64,000 nucleotides of DNA, taken from positions 1 to 64,000 of the forward strand of contig JAJPKO010000016.1 in assembly GCA_021323655.1 (NCBI GenBank), written 5' to 3'. Source of the stretch: Acidobacteriaceae bacterium. GTDB taxonomy: Bacteria; Acidobacteriota; Terriglobia; Terriglobales; Acidobacteriaceae. A model generated the notes under the pieces. That model was given only the letters and a program-made list of their open reading frames with translations, did not search any database and was not told where the DNA came from. Every line of letters starts with the position of its first letter. Positions within the stretch are counted from its first letter, which is position 1. Of this stretch, positions 34,994 to 44,365 are shown one piece after another. Position numbers and translations under genes: made by a program.

Positions 34994-36865
34994 ATGCCGC
35001 TCGACCGTCGCGCGTTTCTCGCCATCTCAGGACAATTTGGGCTCGCCTCCACGCTTTTTCCCGGAGCGCTGTACACGCTGGCTGCGCAGGCGCAGGACGC
35101 GGCCGCAACGGAAAAGCTCCCGCCAGTCACATCGGAGATGATAGATCAGGCCGCGGTGCTGGCCGGCATTACGATCGCTCCCGCCCAGAAGCAGATGATG
35201 CTGGATGGCCTGAATGATCAGCGCAGGTCGTACGAAGCGATTCGCAAACTGCACCTGCCCAACAGCGTACCACCAGCGTATGTCTTTGATCCGCTGCCGC
35301 CGGGCGCAAAAGTGAATACAGAAAAACGCCAGCCGAGATACAGCAAGGCGCCTGCGATAGCAACGGCCCCGTCGGACCTGGAAGACCTGGCGTTTGCCTC
35401 AGTGGTGGAGCTGGGCGAGCTGGTGCGCCGGCGCAAGATTTCTTCGACCAACCTGACGGAGATGTATATTGCGCGGCTGAAGCGCTATGATCCGCTGCTG
35501 CACTTCGTGATTACGATCACCGAGGACCGTGCACTGGCGCAGGCGCGCGAAGCTGATGCTGATATCGCTGCGGGACGGTATCGGGGGCCGCTGCACGGGC
35601 TTCCCTGGGGCGCGAAAGACCTGCTGGCGGTCAAGGGATATCCCACCACGTGGGGCGCGGGCGGGTTTGAGAAGCAGAGTTTTGAGGAAGAAGCCACAGT
35701 GGTAAAGCGTCTGGATGCAGCGGGCGCAGTGCTTGTAGCCAAGACCACGCTGGGCGCGCTCGCCATGGGAGACAAGTGGTTTGGCGGGCGCACGCGCAAT
35801 CCATGGAACCCGAAGCAGGGGTCGAGCGGGTCGTCGGCCGGGTCGGCCTCGGCCACGGCGGCAGGATGCGTGGCCTTTGCCATTGGCTCTGAGACGCTGG
35901 GGTCCATCTCATCGCCTTCGACACGCTGCGGAACGACGGGACTAAGGCCGACGTTTGGCCTTGTTCCACGTACCGGCGCGATGGCACTGAGCTGGACAAT
36001 GGACAAGCTTGGGCCGATTTGCCGCGCCGTGGAAGACTGTGCCATTGTGCTTGAGGCGATCTACGGGCCAGACGGGCAGGACTTGGCGACTCGCGATGCT
36101 GCTTTCAACTGGGACGCCGAGTTTGACTGGAAGACGCTGCGCGTTGGATATCTGCACAAGGACTTTGAATTTGCGAAGAAGCCGGAGGCGCTTGATCCTA
36201 AATCGCTCGAAGGCCTGAGCGAAGAGGAAAAGAAGAAGCGCGAGAAGGAACAACAGGAGACGAATGAGTGGCGGCTGCGACGTGCTTACGATCTGAAATA
36301 TGAGCTGGCTACGCTCGATAAGCTGCGTTCGATGGGCGTGAAGCTTGTTCCGCTGGAGTTGCCGGAGCTTCCCTATGGCTCGATGACACCGCTGCTCGAG
36401 GCAGAGGGCGCTGCGGCGTTTGATGAGCTGACGCGCTCGGGGCGTGACAAACTGCTGACTGAGCAGGGGCCGGAGGACTGGCCGAACATCTTCCGCATCG
36501 CGCGGTTTTATCCGGCCGTCGAATACATTCAGGCCAACCGCGCGCGGTCGCTGGCGATTCGCGAGATGGCAAAGCTGTTCGAGCAGGTGGACATTCTTGT
36601 GGCGTCATCGAATGGTGAGCAGCTCACGGTCACCAACCTGACAGGGCATCCGGCGGTGATTGTGCCGAACGGCATTCGGGGCAACGATGCGCCTGCTCCG
36701 CCGCGTACAGATACGGGCGACGATGATTCGATTGGCGGACCGGGCACGCCCGTGAGCATCACATTTCTTGCCGGACACTATCAGGATGCGAAACTGTGCG
36801 CCTTTGCCATGGCGTACCAGGAAGCGACCGGGTTCCATAAGCTGCATCCAAAGCTGGCAACATAA
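34994..36865 (+). CDS. Exported amidase-signature hydrolase
   Basis: A 623-residue amidase-signature enzyme. ATG 34994 gives a twin-arginine-like signal (MPLDRRAFLAISGQFGLASTL), so it acts in the periplasm; a TTG start at 34973 is less likely. The Ser-cisSer-Lys triad is visible: Lys in GLPWGAKDLLAVKG, the first Ser in QGSSGSSAGSASATAAG, and the nucleophile in GSETLGSISSPSTRCGTTGLRP. A long charged helix (KSLEGLSEEEKKKREKEQQE) interrupts the C-terminal half. The substrate cannot be read; it could be an amide or peptide-derived compound. GatA is excluded by the signal and length. Confidence 0.85.
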   Translation: MPLDRRAFLAISGQFGLASTLFPGALYTLAAQAQDAAATEKLPPVTSEMIDQAAVLAGITIAPAQKQMMLDGLNDQRRSYEAIRKLHLPNSVPPAYVFDPLPPGAKVNTEKRQPRYSKAPAIATAPSDLEDLAFASVVELGELVRRRKISSTNLTEMYIARLKRYDPLLHFVITITEDRALAQAREADADIAAGRYRGPLHGLPWGAKDLLAVKGYPTTWGAGGFEKQSFEEEATVVKRLDAAGAVLVAKTTLGALAMGDKWFGGRTRNPWNPKQGSSGSSAGSASATAAGCVAFAIGSETLGSISSPSTRCGTTGLRPTFGLVPRTGAMALSWTMDKLGPICRAVEDCAIVLEAIYGPDGQDLATRDAAFNWDAEFDWKTLRVGYLHKDFEFAKKPEALDPKSLEGLSEEEKKKREKEQQETNEWRLRRAYDLKYELATLDKLRSMGVKLVPLELPELPYGSMTPLLEAEGAAAFDELTRSGRDKLLTEQGPEDWPNIFRIARFYPAVEYIQANRARSLAIREMAKLFEQVDILVASSNGEQLTVTNLTGHPAVIVPNGIRGNDAPAPPRTDTGDDDSIGGPGTPVSITFLAGHYQDAKLCAFAMAYQEATGFHKLHPKLAT

Positions 36866-36871
36866 TTTCAA

Positions 36872-37768
36872 GTGCAGGAGAAACTAACGGGAGTGCCTGG
36901 AACAGGTGAACGCAAGCTCGGATTGATTGCAGGCAATGGACGCTTTCCTTTTCTACTGCTGGAGGCGGCGCGTGCGCACGGTCTTGAGGTGGTGGTCGCG
37001 GCCATTAAGGAAGAGACGGATCCGGAGATGAATGAGCGCGCGGCGGCTGATTCCAGCGTGCGCGTGTACTGGCTCTCTCTGGGCGAATTGTCGAAGCTCA
37101 TCGAAACCTTCCAGAAAGAAGGCGTGACGCGCGCCGTCATGGCCGGGCAGGTGAAGCATAAGCAGATCTTTTCGAGCATTCGTCCGGACTGGCGGCTGGC
37201 GAAGCTACTGCTTTCCCTGCGGACCAGGAACACGGACATGCTTCTGGGCGCAGTGGCCAAAGTGCTGGGCGATGAAGGTATTGAGCTGATCTCGTCGACT
37301 GCGTATCTTGAGCCGCTGGTGGCGAAACCAGGCGTGATGACGGAGCGCGCGCCATCGGAGCAGGAGCAGAAAGACATCGTATATGGCCGTGCTGTTGCGC
37401 AGGCTGTAGCCGGATATGACATTGGCCAGACGGTGGTTGTGGCGAGCCAGGCGTGCGTGGCCGTGGAAGCAATGGAGGGCACCGATGCGGCGATTGAGCG
37501 GGCCGGAGCCATTATGCGATCGCTTGAGGACGAAGGCGAGGCTTCCACGCTGGATCGCAGCCTGACGGTGGTGAAAGTCGCGAAGCCAAAACAGGACATG
37601 CGCTTTGATGTTCCTGTGGTTGGCTTGAAGACGATTGAGACCATGAAGCGCGCGGGCGCAACGTGCCTGGCGATTGAGGCCGGGCGCACGCTGGTTTTTG
37701 ATAGGGAAACAATCGTTTCGCGTGCCAACGCTGCGGGGATTGCGATTGTTACAGTCGAACAAGGATAA
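36872..37768 (+). CDS. lpxI: UDP-2,3-diacylglucosamine pyrophosphatase LpxI
   Basis: A 298-residue LpxI family protein, which hydrolyses UDP-2,3-diacylglucosamine to lipid X in lipid A synthesis in bacteria without LpxH. Typical parts are KLGLIAGNGRFPFLLLEAAR near the N terminus, VMAGQVKHKQIFSSIRPDW, and the C-terminal domain RFDVPVVGLKTIETMKRAG followed by CLAIEAGRTLVFDRE. The GTG at 36872 begins six bases after the amidase stop; a second GTG at 36893 is possible and would leave the conserved domain intact. It implies a lipopolysaccharide-type outer membrane. Confidence 0.9.
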   Translation: MQEKLTGVPGTGERKLGLIAGNGRFPFLLLEAARAHGLEVVVAAIKEETDPEMNERAAADSSVRVYWLSLGELSKLIETFQKEGVTRAVMAGQVKHKQIFSSIRPDWRLAKLLLSLRTRNTDMLLGAVAKVLGDEGIELISSTAYLEPLVAKPGVMTERAPSEQEQKDIVYGRAVAQAVAGYDIGQTVVVASQACVAVEAMEGTDAAIERAGAIMRSLEDEGEASTLDRSLTVVKVAKPKQDMRFDVPVVGLKTIETMKRAGATCLAIEAGRTLVFDRETIVSRANAAGIAIVTVEQG

Positions 37769-37800
37769 TAAGCGCACCCCTTAGAGGAGGGACTTACACG

Positions 37801-38349
37801 ATGTCCAGGATTTCTCTGCTTGTGATTGCAGCCGTTGCCGTACTTGCGGTTGTATTTGTGTCGCGCAGTTTTGCCGACGGCAATCAGTCGCTTCCGCAGG
37901 TGGGCCAGCAGGCACCTGATTTCACGCTGCCTTCGCAGGAAGGCAAACCGGTCAGTCTCGACAGCTTCCGCGGCAAGTGGGTGGTGCTCTACTTCTATCC
38001 CAAGGACATGACCTCCGGCTGCACGATTGAGGCCCACAATTTCCAGCGCGACCAGGAGAAGTTCCAGAAAGCCAATGCTGTGGTTCTTGGCGTGAGCGTG
38101 GACACAGTGGACAGCCACAAGCAGTTCTGCGCGAAAGACGGGCTGAACTTCACGCTGCTGAGTGATGCGGACAAGAAGGTGGTGGCGCAATACGGTTCGC
38201 TGGGCAATTACGCCGGGTTCAAGATTGCGAACCGCAACACCTTTCTCATCAATCCGGAGGGAAAAATCGCCAAAGTCTGGACCAAAGTAGATCCTTCGCA
38301 CCACAGCGAAGAAGTGCTTACGGCGCTCAACCAGCTTGAAGGACAATAG
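37801..38349 (+). CDS. Exported peroxiredoxin, Bcp/PrxQ-like
   Basis: A 182-residue thiol peroxidase with an N-terminal hydrophobic signal or anchor (SLLVIAAVAVLAVVFV), so it probably detoxifies peroxides in the periplasm. The thioredoxin fold shows the peroxidatic site FYPKDMTSGCTIEAHNF. The usual Bcp resolving Cys five residues later is missing (His instead); a Cys in HKQFCAKDGL, in the next helix, could act as the alternative resolving Cys. AGGAGG nine bases upstream of ATG 37801 confirms the start. Oriented with lpxI, 32 bases apart. Confidence 0.9.
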   Translation: MSRISLLVIAAVAVLAVVFVSRSFADGNQSLPQVGQQAPDFTLPSQEGKPVSLDSFRGKWVVLYFYPKDMTSGCTIEAHNFQRDQEKFQKANAVVLGVSVDTVDSHKQFCAKDGLNFTLLSDADKKVVAQYGSLGNYAGFKIANRNTFLINPEGKIAKVWTKVDPSHHSEEVLTALNQLEGQ

Positions 38350-38350
38350 C

Positions 38351-39256
38351 TCATTCGCTGGGTGATGGATTGGGCGCAGTGAACTGGGAGCAGCATGGAG
38401 GCCGCACGCTGGAGAACTCCATGTATTCCAGGCGCGTCCCGTCGGGATCATAAATGTTCAACTGCCATTTGCCGTCGCGCCCGATCCGGGTCTTCGAATC
38501 CGGAGGGACGAGGCGGCCTTCGGCTTTTAGCGTGTCGTAGGTTTTCGACATGCTGACGATGCCAATCGAAAAGTGATTGAGCACGCCGAGCTGGTGCTGC
38601 GAGATGTCCTCTCCGCCGGTAAGCATGTATTCGAGCCAGTCGTGGCTTTCCGGGGTCTGCTGCGAGACCCAATCTATTTTTCCTGGCTTCATGCCTCCGT
38701 ACCAGTAGGGACGAAAACTGAGGATGTCGCGGTAGAAGGCGTCTTCTTTTTCGCGGCTGCGGACGAGCATTCCCACATGGATGATGTGATGCCCAACAAG
38801 CTTTGGTGCACGGACCGCTTTTGGATGCGCGGGCGGATGGACGAACTGGACGATGTTTCCTTCAGGGTCTTTGACCTCGAACCAGCGGCTCCCATCGCCG
38901 GCCTTCTTCACCCTTGAGGGGACTTCCACCCCCTTCGTCTGGAGGTAAAGCCGGAGCTTTTCAGCGTCGGACGTTTTGTAGGCCAGATGATCAAGGTGGT
39001 TGGGTGAGCTCCTGCCCTTGAGCGGCAGCACTTCCACAAACTGCGTGCTGTTGACGTAGTAGCGGACGCCCTGCGGGTCTTCCGGGTCCGCCGCCTCCTG
39101 GCAGCCGACGATGTCCAGATAAAAGTGGCTTGCCGCGGCTAGGTCGCTTGCGTATACGGCGATGTGCGAGATTCCTGTGAGCGGCGGGCGGGCGGGGAAG
39201 GTCTGGGCTGAAACGATGGAGCAGAGAGTGAGGAACAGCGCCGGGGCGTATTTCAT
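38351..39256 (-). CDS. Secreted two-domain VOC (glyoxalase/dioxygenase-fold) protein
   Basis: A 301-residue protein with a signal peptide (MKYAPALFLTLCSIVSAQ) from ATG 39256; the frame is open further upstream but those residues look non-coding. It has two vicinal-oxygen-chelate modules: ISHIAVYASDLAAASHFYLDIVG ... HLDHLAYKTSD ... WFEVKDPEGNIVQFV and IIHVGMLVRSREKEDAFYRDIL ... LNHFSIGIVSMSK ... LNIYDPDGTRLEYMEF. Metal-ligand His and Glu positions are mostly retained. Function within the glyoxalase/dioxygenase/resistance superfamily is not deducible. It ends one base beyond the peroxiredoxin stop, convergently. Confidence 0.82.
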   Translation of the reverse strand: MKYAPALFLTLCSIVSAQTFPARPPLTGISHIAVYASDLAAASHFYLDIVGCQEAADPEDPQGVRYYVNSTQFVEVLPLKGRSSPNHLDHLAYKTSDAEKLRLYLQTKGVEVPSRVKKAGDGSRWFEVKDPEGNIVQFVHPPAHPKAVRAPKLVGHHIIHVGMLVRSREKEDAFYRDILSFRPYWYGGMKPGKIDWVSQQTPESHDWLEYMLTGGEDISQHQLGVLNHFSIGIVSMSKTYDTLKAEGRLVPPDSKTRIGRDGKWQLNIYDPDGTRLEYMEFSSVRPPCCSQFTAPNPSPSE

Positions 39257-39570
39257 TCCCGTACAGGGTACAGCTCCCGGACTGAAAATGTCAGTGGGTA
39301 GATACCCTCCCCCGGTTTTGTGTTGGATGCTTTTCTTCAATGACTTGCGCTCTCTTGCGTTACTTATGCCTTGCGTCTGGTTGAGATTTTGTGGTTTCAC
39401 ACAGGGGTTCGCTTTCCTGCACTGTATTTTGAAAGCTGATTGATTTGTTTTTTGTCCCTCTATTCAGGGGAGATCAGGCTGCGGCGAAATTATGATACAT
39501 TGTTTGTTTAAACAGGTAGTTTTGGGCAGCCGGCCCTGCGGTGTGGGCAGGCTGGTTATGTTCTGGGTGC
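39257..39570. other. Intergenic 314 bp, nothing distinct
   Basis: The sequence between the NADH dehydrogenase stop and the VOC gene start. It is AT-rich in the middle, with an imperfect GC-rich inverted repeat near 39531-39555 that could terminate the NADH dehydrogenase transcript. No gene or known RNA recognised. Confidence 0.4.
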
Positions 39571-40980
39571 TTAGCGCTTTTCGTCTGCTGGCGTAGCTAC
39601 TTCCCCATGGTGGTTTCTGAAGCCGGGTGAAGTCGGGTCGAGAGGCTGGTTTGTCTCTTCCCTTTCGACACCTTGCTGTTCGCTCCAGCCCGGGAGCACC
39701 TGGCTTCCGGTAATCAGGCGGGCGCCGTGGGTGAAAGTGAAGTAGGTCCAGGCCCATTCCCAGAAGACGAAAATGCGGTTGCGGAAACCGATGAGGAAGA
39801 AGATGTGGATGGACAGCCAGGTGATCCACGCCATGAAGCCGCTCCAGTGGGCCTTGAACGGCCATTCGAGTTTGGCCACGGCGGCCATTCTACCAATGGT
39901 GGCCATGTCACCTTTGTCGAAGTAATGGAAGCCACTGCGGGCGGTACCTTTCAGGTCCTGCTCGATCATGCGGGCCACGTGGTCGCCCATCTGCATTGCG
40001 GGCTGCGCCACACCAGGGACCTGCTTGCCGTTCTGTTCAAAGTGGGCGAGGTCGCCGCAGACAAAGATTTCAGGATGTCCAGCAGGGTTGAGCGTGGCAT
40101 TGACCATGACGCAGCCGCGGCGGTCTGTTTCAACGCCCAGCAGCTTGCCCAGCGGGGAGGCCTGCACGCCTGCGGCCCACAGGGTCACGACAGAATCGAG
40201 CCGCTGGTTGCCGACCACTACATAGCCCGGCTGCACATCTGTGACCTGCGCGCCGGTATGGACCTCGACTCCGAGAGCGTTGAGCTGCTCGACCGCTTTC
40301 TTTGAGAGGTCCTCAGGATAGGCGGCGAGAATGCGCGGACCGCCTTCGAGAATGAGGACGCGCGCCTTTGCCGGATCAATATGGCGGAAATCGTGGCGCA
40401 TATAAAGCTTGGCAATGTCGGAAATGGCCCCGGCGAGTTCCACTCCGGTGGGACCGCCGCCGATAACAACAAAGTTGAGCGGAGGATGCGAGCCTGTTTC
40501 GAGCATCTGGCGCTCGGCCAGCTCAAAGGCGAGCAGTACGCGACGGCGGATTTCAGTCGCGTCTTCGACGGTCTTGAGGCCGGGTGCCACCTGCGCCCAG
40601 TCATCGTGGCCAAAGTAGGAGTGCGTTGAGCCAGTGGCGACGACCAGATAGTCGTACTCCATTTCAGCGCCACTCTTCATTTTTACGGCGCGGCGCTCCT
40701 TATCAATCTGGATGGCCTCGTCCATGAGGACTTCGACATTTTTGTGTTTGCGCAAAATGCCACGGATGGGTGTAGCAATGTCTGCGGGAGAAAGCACGGC
40801 AAGCGCCACCTGATAAAGCAGCGGCTGAAAGGTATGGTGGTTGCGGCGGTCTACAACGGTAATGTCCACTGGCAGGCGCGCGAGGCCTTTGGCCGCATGC
40901 AAGCCGGCAAATCCTCCACCCAGAATCAACACACGAGGACGCCGCTTTTCAGCGATCGCAGGAATCAGTTCCGCAGTCAT
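39571..40980 (-). CDS. ndh: Type-II NADH dehydrogenase (NDH-2)
   Basis: A 469-residue membrane-associated FAD oxidoreductase passing electrons from NADH to quinone without proton pumping. ATG 40980 is chosen (GGGGGC upstream); a longer frame exists. The FAD-binding GGGFAGLHAAKGLA, quinone-side FQPLLYQVA, NADH-binding VIGGGPTGVELAGAISD, CGDLAHF and AQPAMQMGDHVA are classic NDH-2 features. The C-terminal region (WITWLSIHIFFLIGFRNRIFVF) is a hydrophobic amphipathic membrane-binding segment, followed by a charged tail. Confidence 0.94.
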   Translation of the reverse strand: MTAELIPAIAEKRRPRVLILGGGFAGLHAAKGLARLPVDITVVDRRNHHTFQPLLYQVALAVLSPADIATPIRGILRKHKNVEVLMDEAIQIDKERRAVKMKSGAEMEYDYLVVATGSTHSYFGHDDWAQVAPGLKTVEDATEIRRRVLLAFELAERQMLETGSHPPLNFVVIGGGPTGVELAGAISDIAKLYMRHDFRHIDPAKARVLILEGGPRILAAYPEDLSKKAVEQLNALGVEVHTGAQVTDVQPGYVVVGNQRLDSVVTLWAAGVQASPLGKLLGVETDRRGCVMVNATLNPAGHPEIFVCGDLAHFEQNGKQVPGVAQPAMQMGDHVARMIEQDLKGTARSGFHYFDKGDMATIGRMAAVAKLEWPFKAHWSGFMAWITWLSIHIFFLIGFRNRIFVFWEWAWTYFTFTHGARLITGSQVLPGWSEQQGVEREETNQPLDPTSPGFRNHHGEVATPADEKR

Positions 40981-41052
40981 CAAAGCCCCCGAAAAAGTTA
41001 TCTCTATGAAAGATGCGGGAAATGCAACGAGCGGCACAAACCCAGGCGACGG

Positions 41053-43926
41053 TCATGGGTGCTGCTCAATTTCAAAGTTCAGTGATGCCGAGTTTCCAGT
41101 TACAGCCGTGATGTACAGCCGTGTGGCCGCGCCATTTCCTGTCACTGGAACTAGTGTAACCAATCCATCCGCGCCGGAGGCTGTGTTGACCACCTGCGTG
41201 GTGATGGTTGGAGCAGAAGGGCAGCGTCCCTGTGAGGGACAATCGGGCGTCCATTGGTTCAGCGTTTCGTAAAACGTGACTGTGCCTGCGGCCATGGGGT
41301 GTCCTGCCGCATCGGTGACGCGCAGGATGACGGGAGCCGGCGTTTGGCTTGCACTGAGCGACTGACTCGCGCCGCTGACAGCAACCAGCTGCGCAGCCTC
41401 AGGATGCACACTGTAAATGTGGAAGGTGACACACTGAGTATTCAAGGAAACGCAGGCGTACACCGGAAGATCGGTCCCGGCGCTGAGCGGGCTGATGCTC
41501 ACTTGCCCGGTGGCTGTTCCTGTGGAATCGCTGAGTGTGGTAGCAGCATTGACAGTGGCACCCGATGAGGCAGACCACGTTACAGGTTGCCCGGAAATAG
41601 AAACGCCATTGAGCAGTACCTGTGCCTGCGGGGCCCATGTGAAGGAAGCGTCCGCTGCGATGTAGAGATTGGGCGAGAGCGCAGCGATCATGGGCGCTCC
41701 GGAGCCGCTGAATTCCGTCAGCACACTTGCGCCATCGCTGAGAGATGCCATGACTTGAGCTGACGCCGTAGAGTTGGCGGCAACGTTGATGGTGGCCAGT
41801 CCGTCTCCGCCGGAGAGCACAGAGCAAGTTGGCTGACCACAGCTGAGGGCCGCCGTCCCATTTATAACCGAGAAAGTTACAATTGTCCCCGCCGCAGGCG
41901 TCTGTCCGTCTGCGGCAAGCGCACGGACTGTAAATGGCATCCACGCGCCGAGGCCTACTTGTCCGTAGGGCGCGGTGACAATGCCGAGAGCGTCTCCACC
42001 GAGCGCGTCGTAACTCAGGCCATCCTGAATGGCAGTTACGCCGAGCGTCTGCGGGTCGCTCACCGTGAGCAGCACCACACCTGTTTTTCCATTTGCAGGC
42101 GGAGCGATGGCTGTAATCTCACCAGGGGTTACGCCGGTGACCGCAGCGCGAACGCCGTTCACGGTGACGATGGAGTCAGGCCGGAAGCCTGTGCCGCGAA
42201 TTGTAATGGGGCCGCCGCTTAACCCGATGCGGGCGGGAGAGACGGAATCAGCATAGAGCAGCCGCGCGTGATAGAGATAATCCGGCCGGCCATCGCCGCG
42301 CGCGTCGGCAATTCCCAGACGAAGGTGGCCGGATGCCACGGTGGCAACAGAGAGCGTGGTGAGCCCGGTTTGCGCTCCATTGAAAGCTTGCGCCGTTGTG
42401 CTCACAGGAGAGGTGCCCGGCGCATCGGAACCATTCCATGCTCCCAGAACAAGCTGGGCCTTGTTCAGCGTAGGCTTGCCGGATTCATCGAGAGCAATGG
42501 CCTCGATGGTGAGTTCGCGGTTCGGGCATACAGGCCAGTCAAACCATGCAGTGTGCCCGTATCCGGTGATGCGCCCGGTCCACTCGCCCAAAGAAGGAAT
42601 GCGCGCGGGTGCGGTTTCTGTTCCGTCATTCGCCGAGTACTCTTCATCTGCGGAGTCCTGAATGACGACGTCCTGCACAACGCTTTTTCCCGCAGTCAGC
42701 CCGTACAGGGTGATGGAAGGCATGGTGCCCGACGGCGTGACTTGCCCGGTGGTGTAGGGGCCGACGGAGTAGTTGGCGGAATACAGAGGATGAATGGGCT
42801 CAAAAGTGAGCTGGTAGTCGGCGATATTGGTCCCCGGAGGCAGAGGCACTCCGCTGAGATCAAACCAGCCTTCCAGAGTGGTGTCATCACTGCCATACCT
42901 GCTGGAAACGCCGGCCCCGTTGACCGGGTTGGCAGCAGCGCCCTGAAAAAATGCGCCGCTGACGGCGGTCACGGTGTAGCGAACATCGGGTGTGCTGGTG
43001 CCCGAGTTGATGGGGCGCAGGACGACATTGACGCCCTGCATGCCCTGTCCGTTGCGGAAGTGAATGGTACCCTGGACGGAAATTGTCGCGGCCGCCGTCA
43101 GGGTTTTTCCGGGGAAGCTGCTGAGATTCGCTGGTATGACCGGGTAGAGCCTGTTCAGCGCAGCGATGTCGTCATAACGCGGCGTGGTCCAGTTGGGGGA
43201 GCAGAAAGAGCCGGCAAATTCGCAGAGATACTCCACCGGATGCATGATGGGCCAGCCCTGGAGATCATCGGAGGTGATATTGTGGCTGGCGAAATTTTCT
43301 TCATTGGCCTGCGACCAGTCCAGCCCAAGAATGCGGCCAAGGCCGCGCACAAGCTGGTACTGCATGACCTCAAGTTGGCCGCTGTTCCAGGCGCAGAGAC
43401 CATTCAGGATCATGAGGGCGTGGCGAATGGTGGCGTCTGTGCCGAGATTGTCCACAAGCGTGACGACGGCGTTGTCGCGGCAGTCCGAAGGGTTGCTGGC
43501 TCCCGCCCCCAGAAGCGCATTGATGACAGAGCCATCACTGTCAAAGATGACGGCAACGGGCTTATTGGTCGCGCTGGACTGAATGTCGCCCGGCATGGTG
43601 ATGGACCCGTCAGAATTGGCAGAAACATTACTGCCGCTCACATCCTCATCGAGCATGCCACCCGGGGCAATGTTGACGGCGGCGGTGGGCACGCTGTTCC
43701 ATGCGGCCGCAGCGGCGGCGACCATGCTTGCAGCGGTGGAGGCATCCGCAGCAGGGCCGAGGCCGCCCTGGTCGAGGTAGTAGGAGACCGCGCCGTTGGC
43801 CCACCGCACGGGTCGCCCCTTGACAGAGGGATCGAAGTAGCTCGGACCAGCCACCCAGCGCGGGCCGCCGCAGAAAGCAAACGGTGAGACCAGCAGCAGG
43901 AGAAGGAATGGAGCGCAGCGGAACAT
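41053..43926 (-). CDS. Secreted pseudo-metzincin with Ig-like (IPT/TIG and Big-like) domains
   Basis: A 957-residue exported protein (signal MFRCAPFLLLLLVSPFAFCG). Residues about 25-265 resemble a matrixin/metzincin protease, with VRWANGAVSYYLD near the start, a helix AAAAAWNSVPTAAVNI, and RGLGRILGLDWS at the zinc-site position, where HExxHxxGxxH is expected: all three His and the Glu are replaced (R, G, R, W). A Met-turn-like WPIMHP follows. Next come beta domains: a carboxypeptidase-regulatory-like insert, an IPT/TIG domain (SGGPITIRGTGFRPDSIVTVNG, about 590-670), and bacterial Ig-like repeats (PAAGTIVTFSVINGTAALS ... LATINVAANSTASAQVMASL; AAGTVTFYETL). It is probably a surface adhesion or scaffold protein without protease activity. 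Confidence 0.8.
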   Translation of the reverse strand: MFRCAPFLLLLLVSPFAFCGGPRWVAGPSYFDPSVKGRPVRWANGAVSYYLDQGGLGPAADASTAASMVAAAAAAWNSVPTAAVNIAPGGMLDEDVSGSNVSANSDGSITMPGDIQSSATNKPVAVIFDSDGSVINALLGAGASNPSDCRDNAVVTLVDNLGTDATIRHALMILNGLCAWNSGQLEVMQYQLVRGLGRILGLDWSQANEENFASHNITSDDLQGWPIMHPVEYLCEFAGSFCSPNWTTPRYDDIAALNRLYPVIPANLSSFPGKTLTAAATISVQGTIHFRNGQGMQGVNVVLRPINSGTSTPDVRYTVTAVSGAFFQGAAANPVNGAGVSSRYGSDDTTLEGWFDLSGVPLPPGTNIADYQLTFEPIHPLYSANYSVGPYTTGQVTPSGTMPSITLYGLTAGKSVVQDVVIQDSADEEYSANDGTETAPARIPSLGEWTGRITGYGHTAWFDWPVCPNRELTIEAIALDESGKPTLNKAQLVLGAWNGSDAPGTSPVSTTAQAFNGAQTGLTTLSVATVASGHLRLGIADARGDGRPDYLYHARLLYADSVSPARIGLSGGPITIRGTGFRPDSIVTVNGVRAAVTGVTPGEITAIAPPANGKTGVVLLTVSDPQTLGVTAIQDGLSYDALGGDALGIVTAPYGQVGLGAWMPFTVRALAADGQTPAAGTIVTFSVINGTAALSCGQPTCSVLSGGDGLATINVAANSTASAQVMASLSDGASVLTEFSGSGAPMIAALSPNLYIAADASFTWAPQAQVLLNGVSISGQPVTWSASSGATVNAATTLSDSTGTATGQVSISPLSAGTDLPVYACVSLNTQCVTFHIYSVHPEAAQLVAVSGASQSLSASQTPAPVILRVTDAAGHPMAAGTVTFYETLNQWTPDCPSQGRCPSAPTITTQVVNTASGADGLVTLVPVTGNGAATRLYITAVTGNSASLNFEIEQHP

Positions 43927-44068
43927 GCTTCCATTCCGCCATGAAAACGGGGCGACTTTAGGACAAAAACGCCTGGATTGCGCAGGCGATTTTCATTCCG
44001 GAACGCTTCTTTGCGCACGTACCAAAATGGGAATGCCGCTGCACATTTCTCTTGACAGTGGCGCGAGA

Positions 44069-44269
44069 TCAGATTTCGGGAAAGAAATCAAAGAACGCGT
44101 CAATGCTTTGCCGCAGCTGCGCCTCAATCTGCTCACGCGAGCCTTCAAGAATGTGCATGGTGACGCGCGCGCTGTTGCCATTTTTCAGTTGGATGGGGGC
44201 ATCGCCTACTTCCGCAATTTCATCGGCAGGCAGGAGCCTCAGGCCGTAAACCAATGTGAGATTTGCCAT
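44069..44269 (-). CDS. Small conserved-looking hypothetical protein (66 aa)
   Basis: A 66-residue acidic protein (MANLTLVYGLRLLPADEIAEVGD ... IEAQLRQSIDAFFDFFPEI) in an otherwise empty gap. Codon pattern and amphipathic composition look genuine: beta strand first, helix last. No strong SD is visible. Function unknown; it lies between the pseudo-metzincin and trxR-like genes but on the minus strand, with its own promoter presumably in 44270-44365. Confidence 0.55.
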   Translation of the reverse strand: MANLTLVYGLRLLPADEIAEVGDAPIQLKNGNSARVTMHILEGSREQIEAQLRQSIDAFFDFFPEI

Positions 44270-44365
44270 ACAGGTATGTTAGCCGGGCGGCCGCATCTTT
44301 CTGCCGTTTGAAGCATCTCTCATCTACGCCTGCGCAGCAGGTACAATTCAGATTGAACTCCCACT

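Noticed and set aside
36868-38451. A 527-codon minus-strand frame across lpxI and the peroxiredoxin
   Set aside because: Overlaps two well-supported plus-strand genes; Ser-rich antisense translation.
39464-39865. Open frame of 133 codons on the minus strand
   Set aside because: It lies mostly inside the NADH dehydrogenase gene in another frame and has Arg/Pro/His-rich shadow composition.
42268-43887. A 539-codon plus-strand frame opposite the pseudo-metzincin gene
   Set aside because: Antisense shadow; composition is Arg/Gly-rich without family motifs, while the minus strand shows signal peptide and Ig domains.
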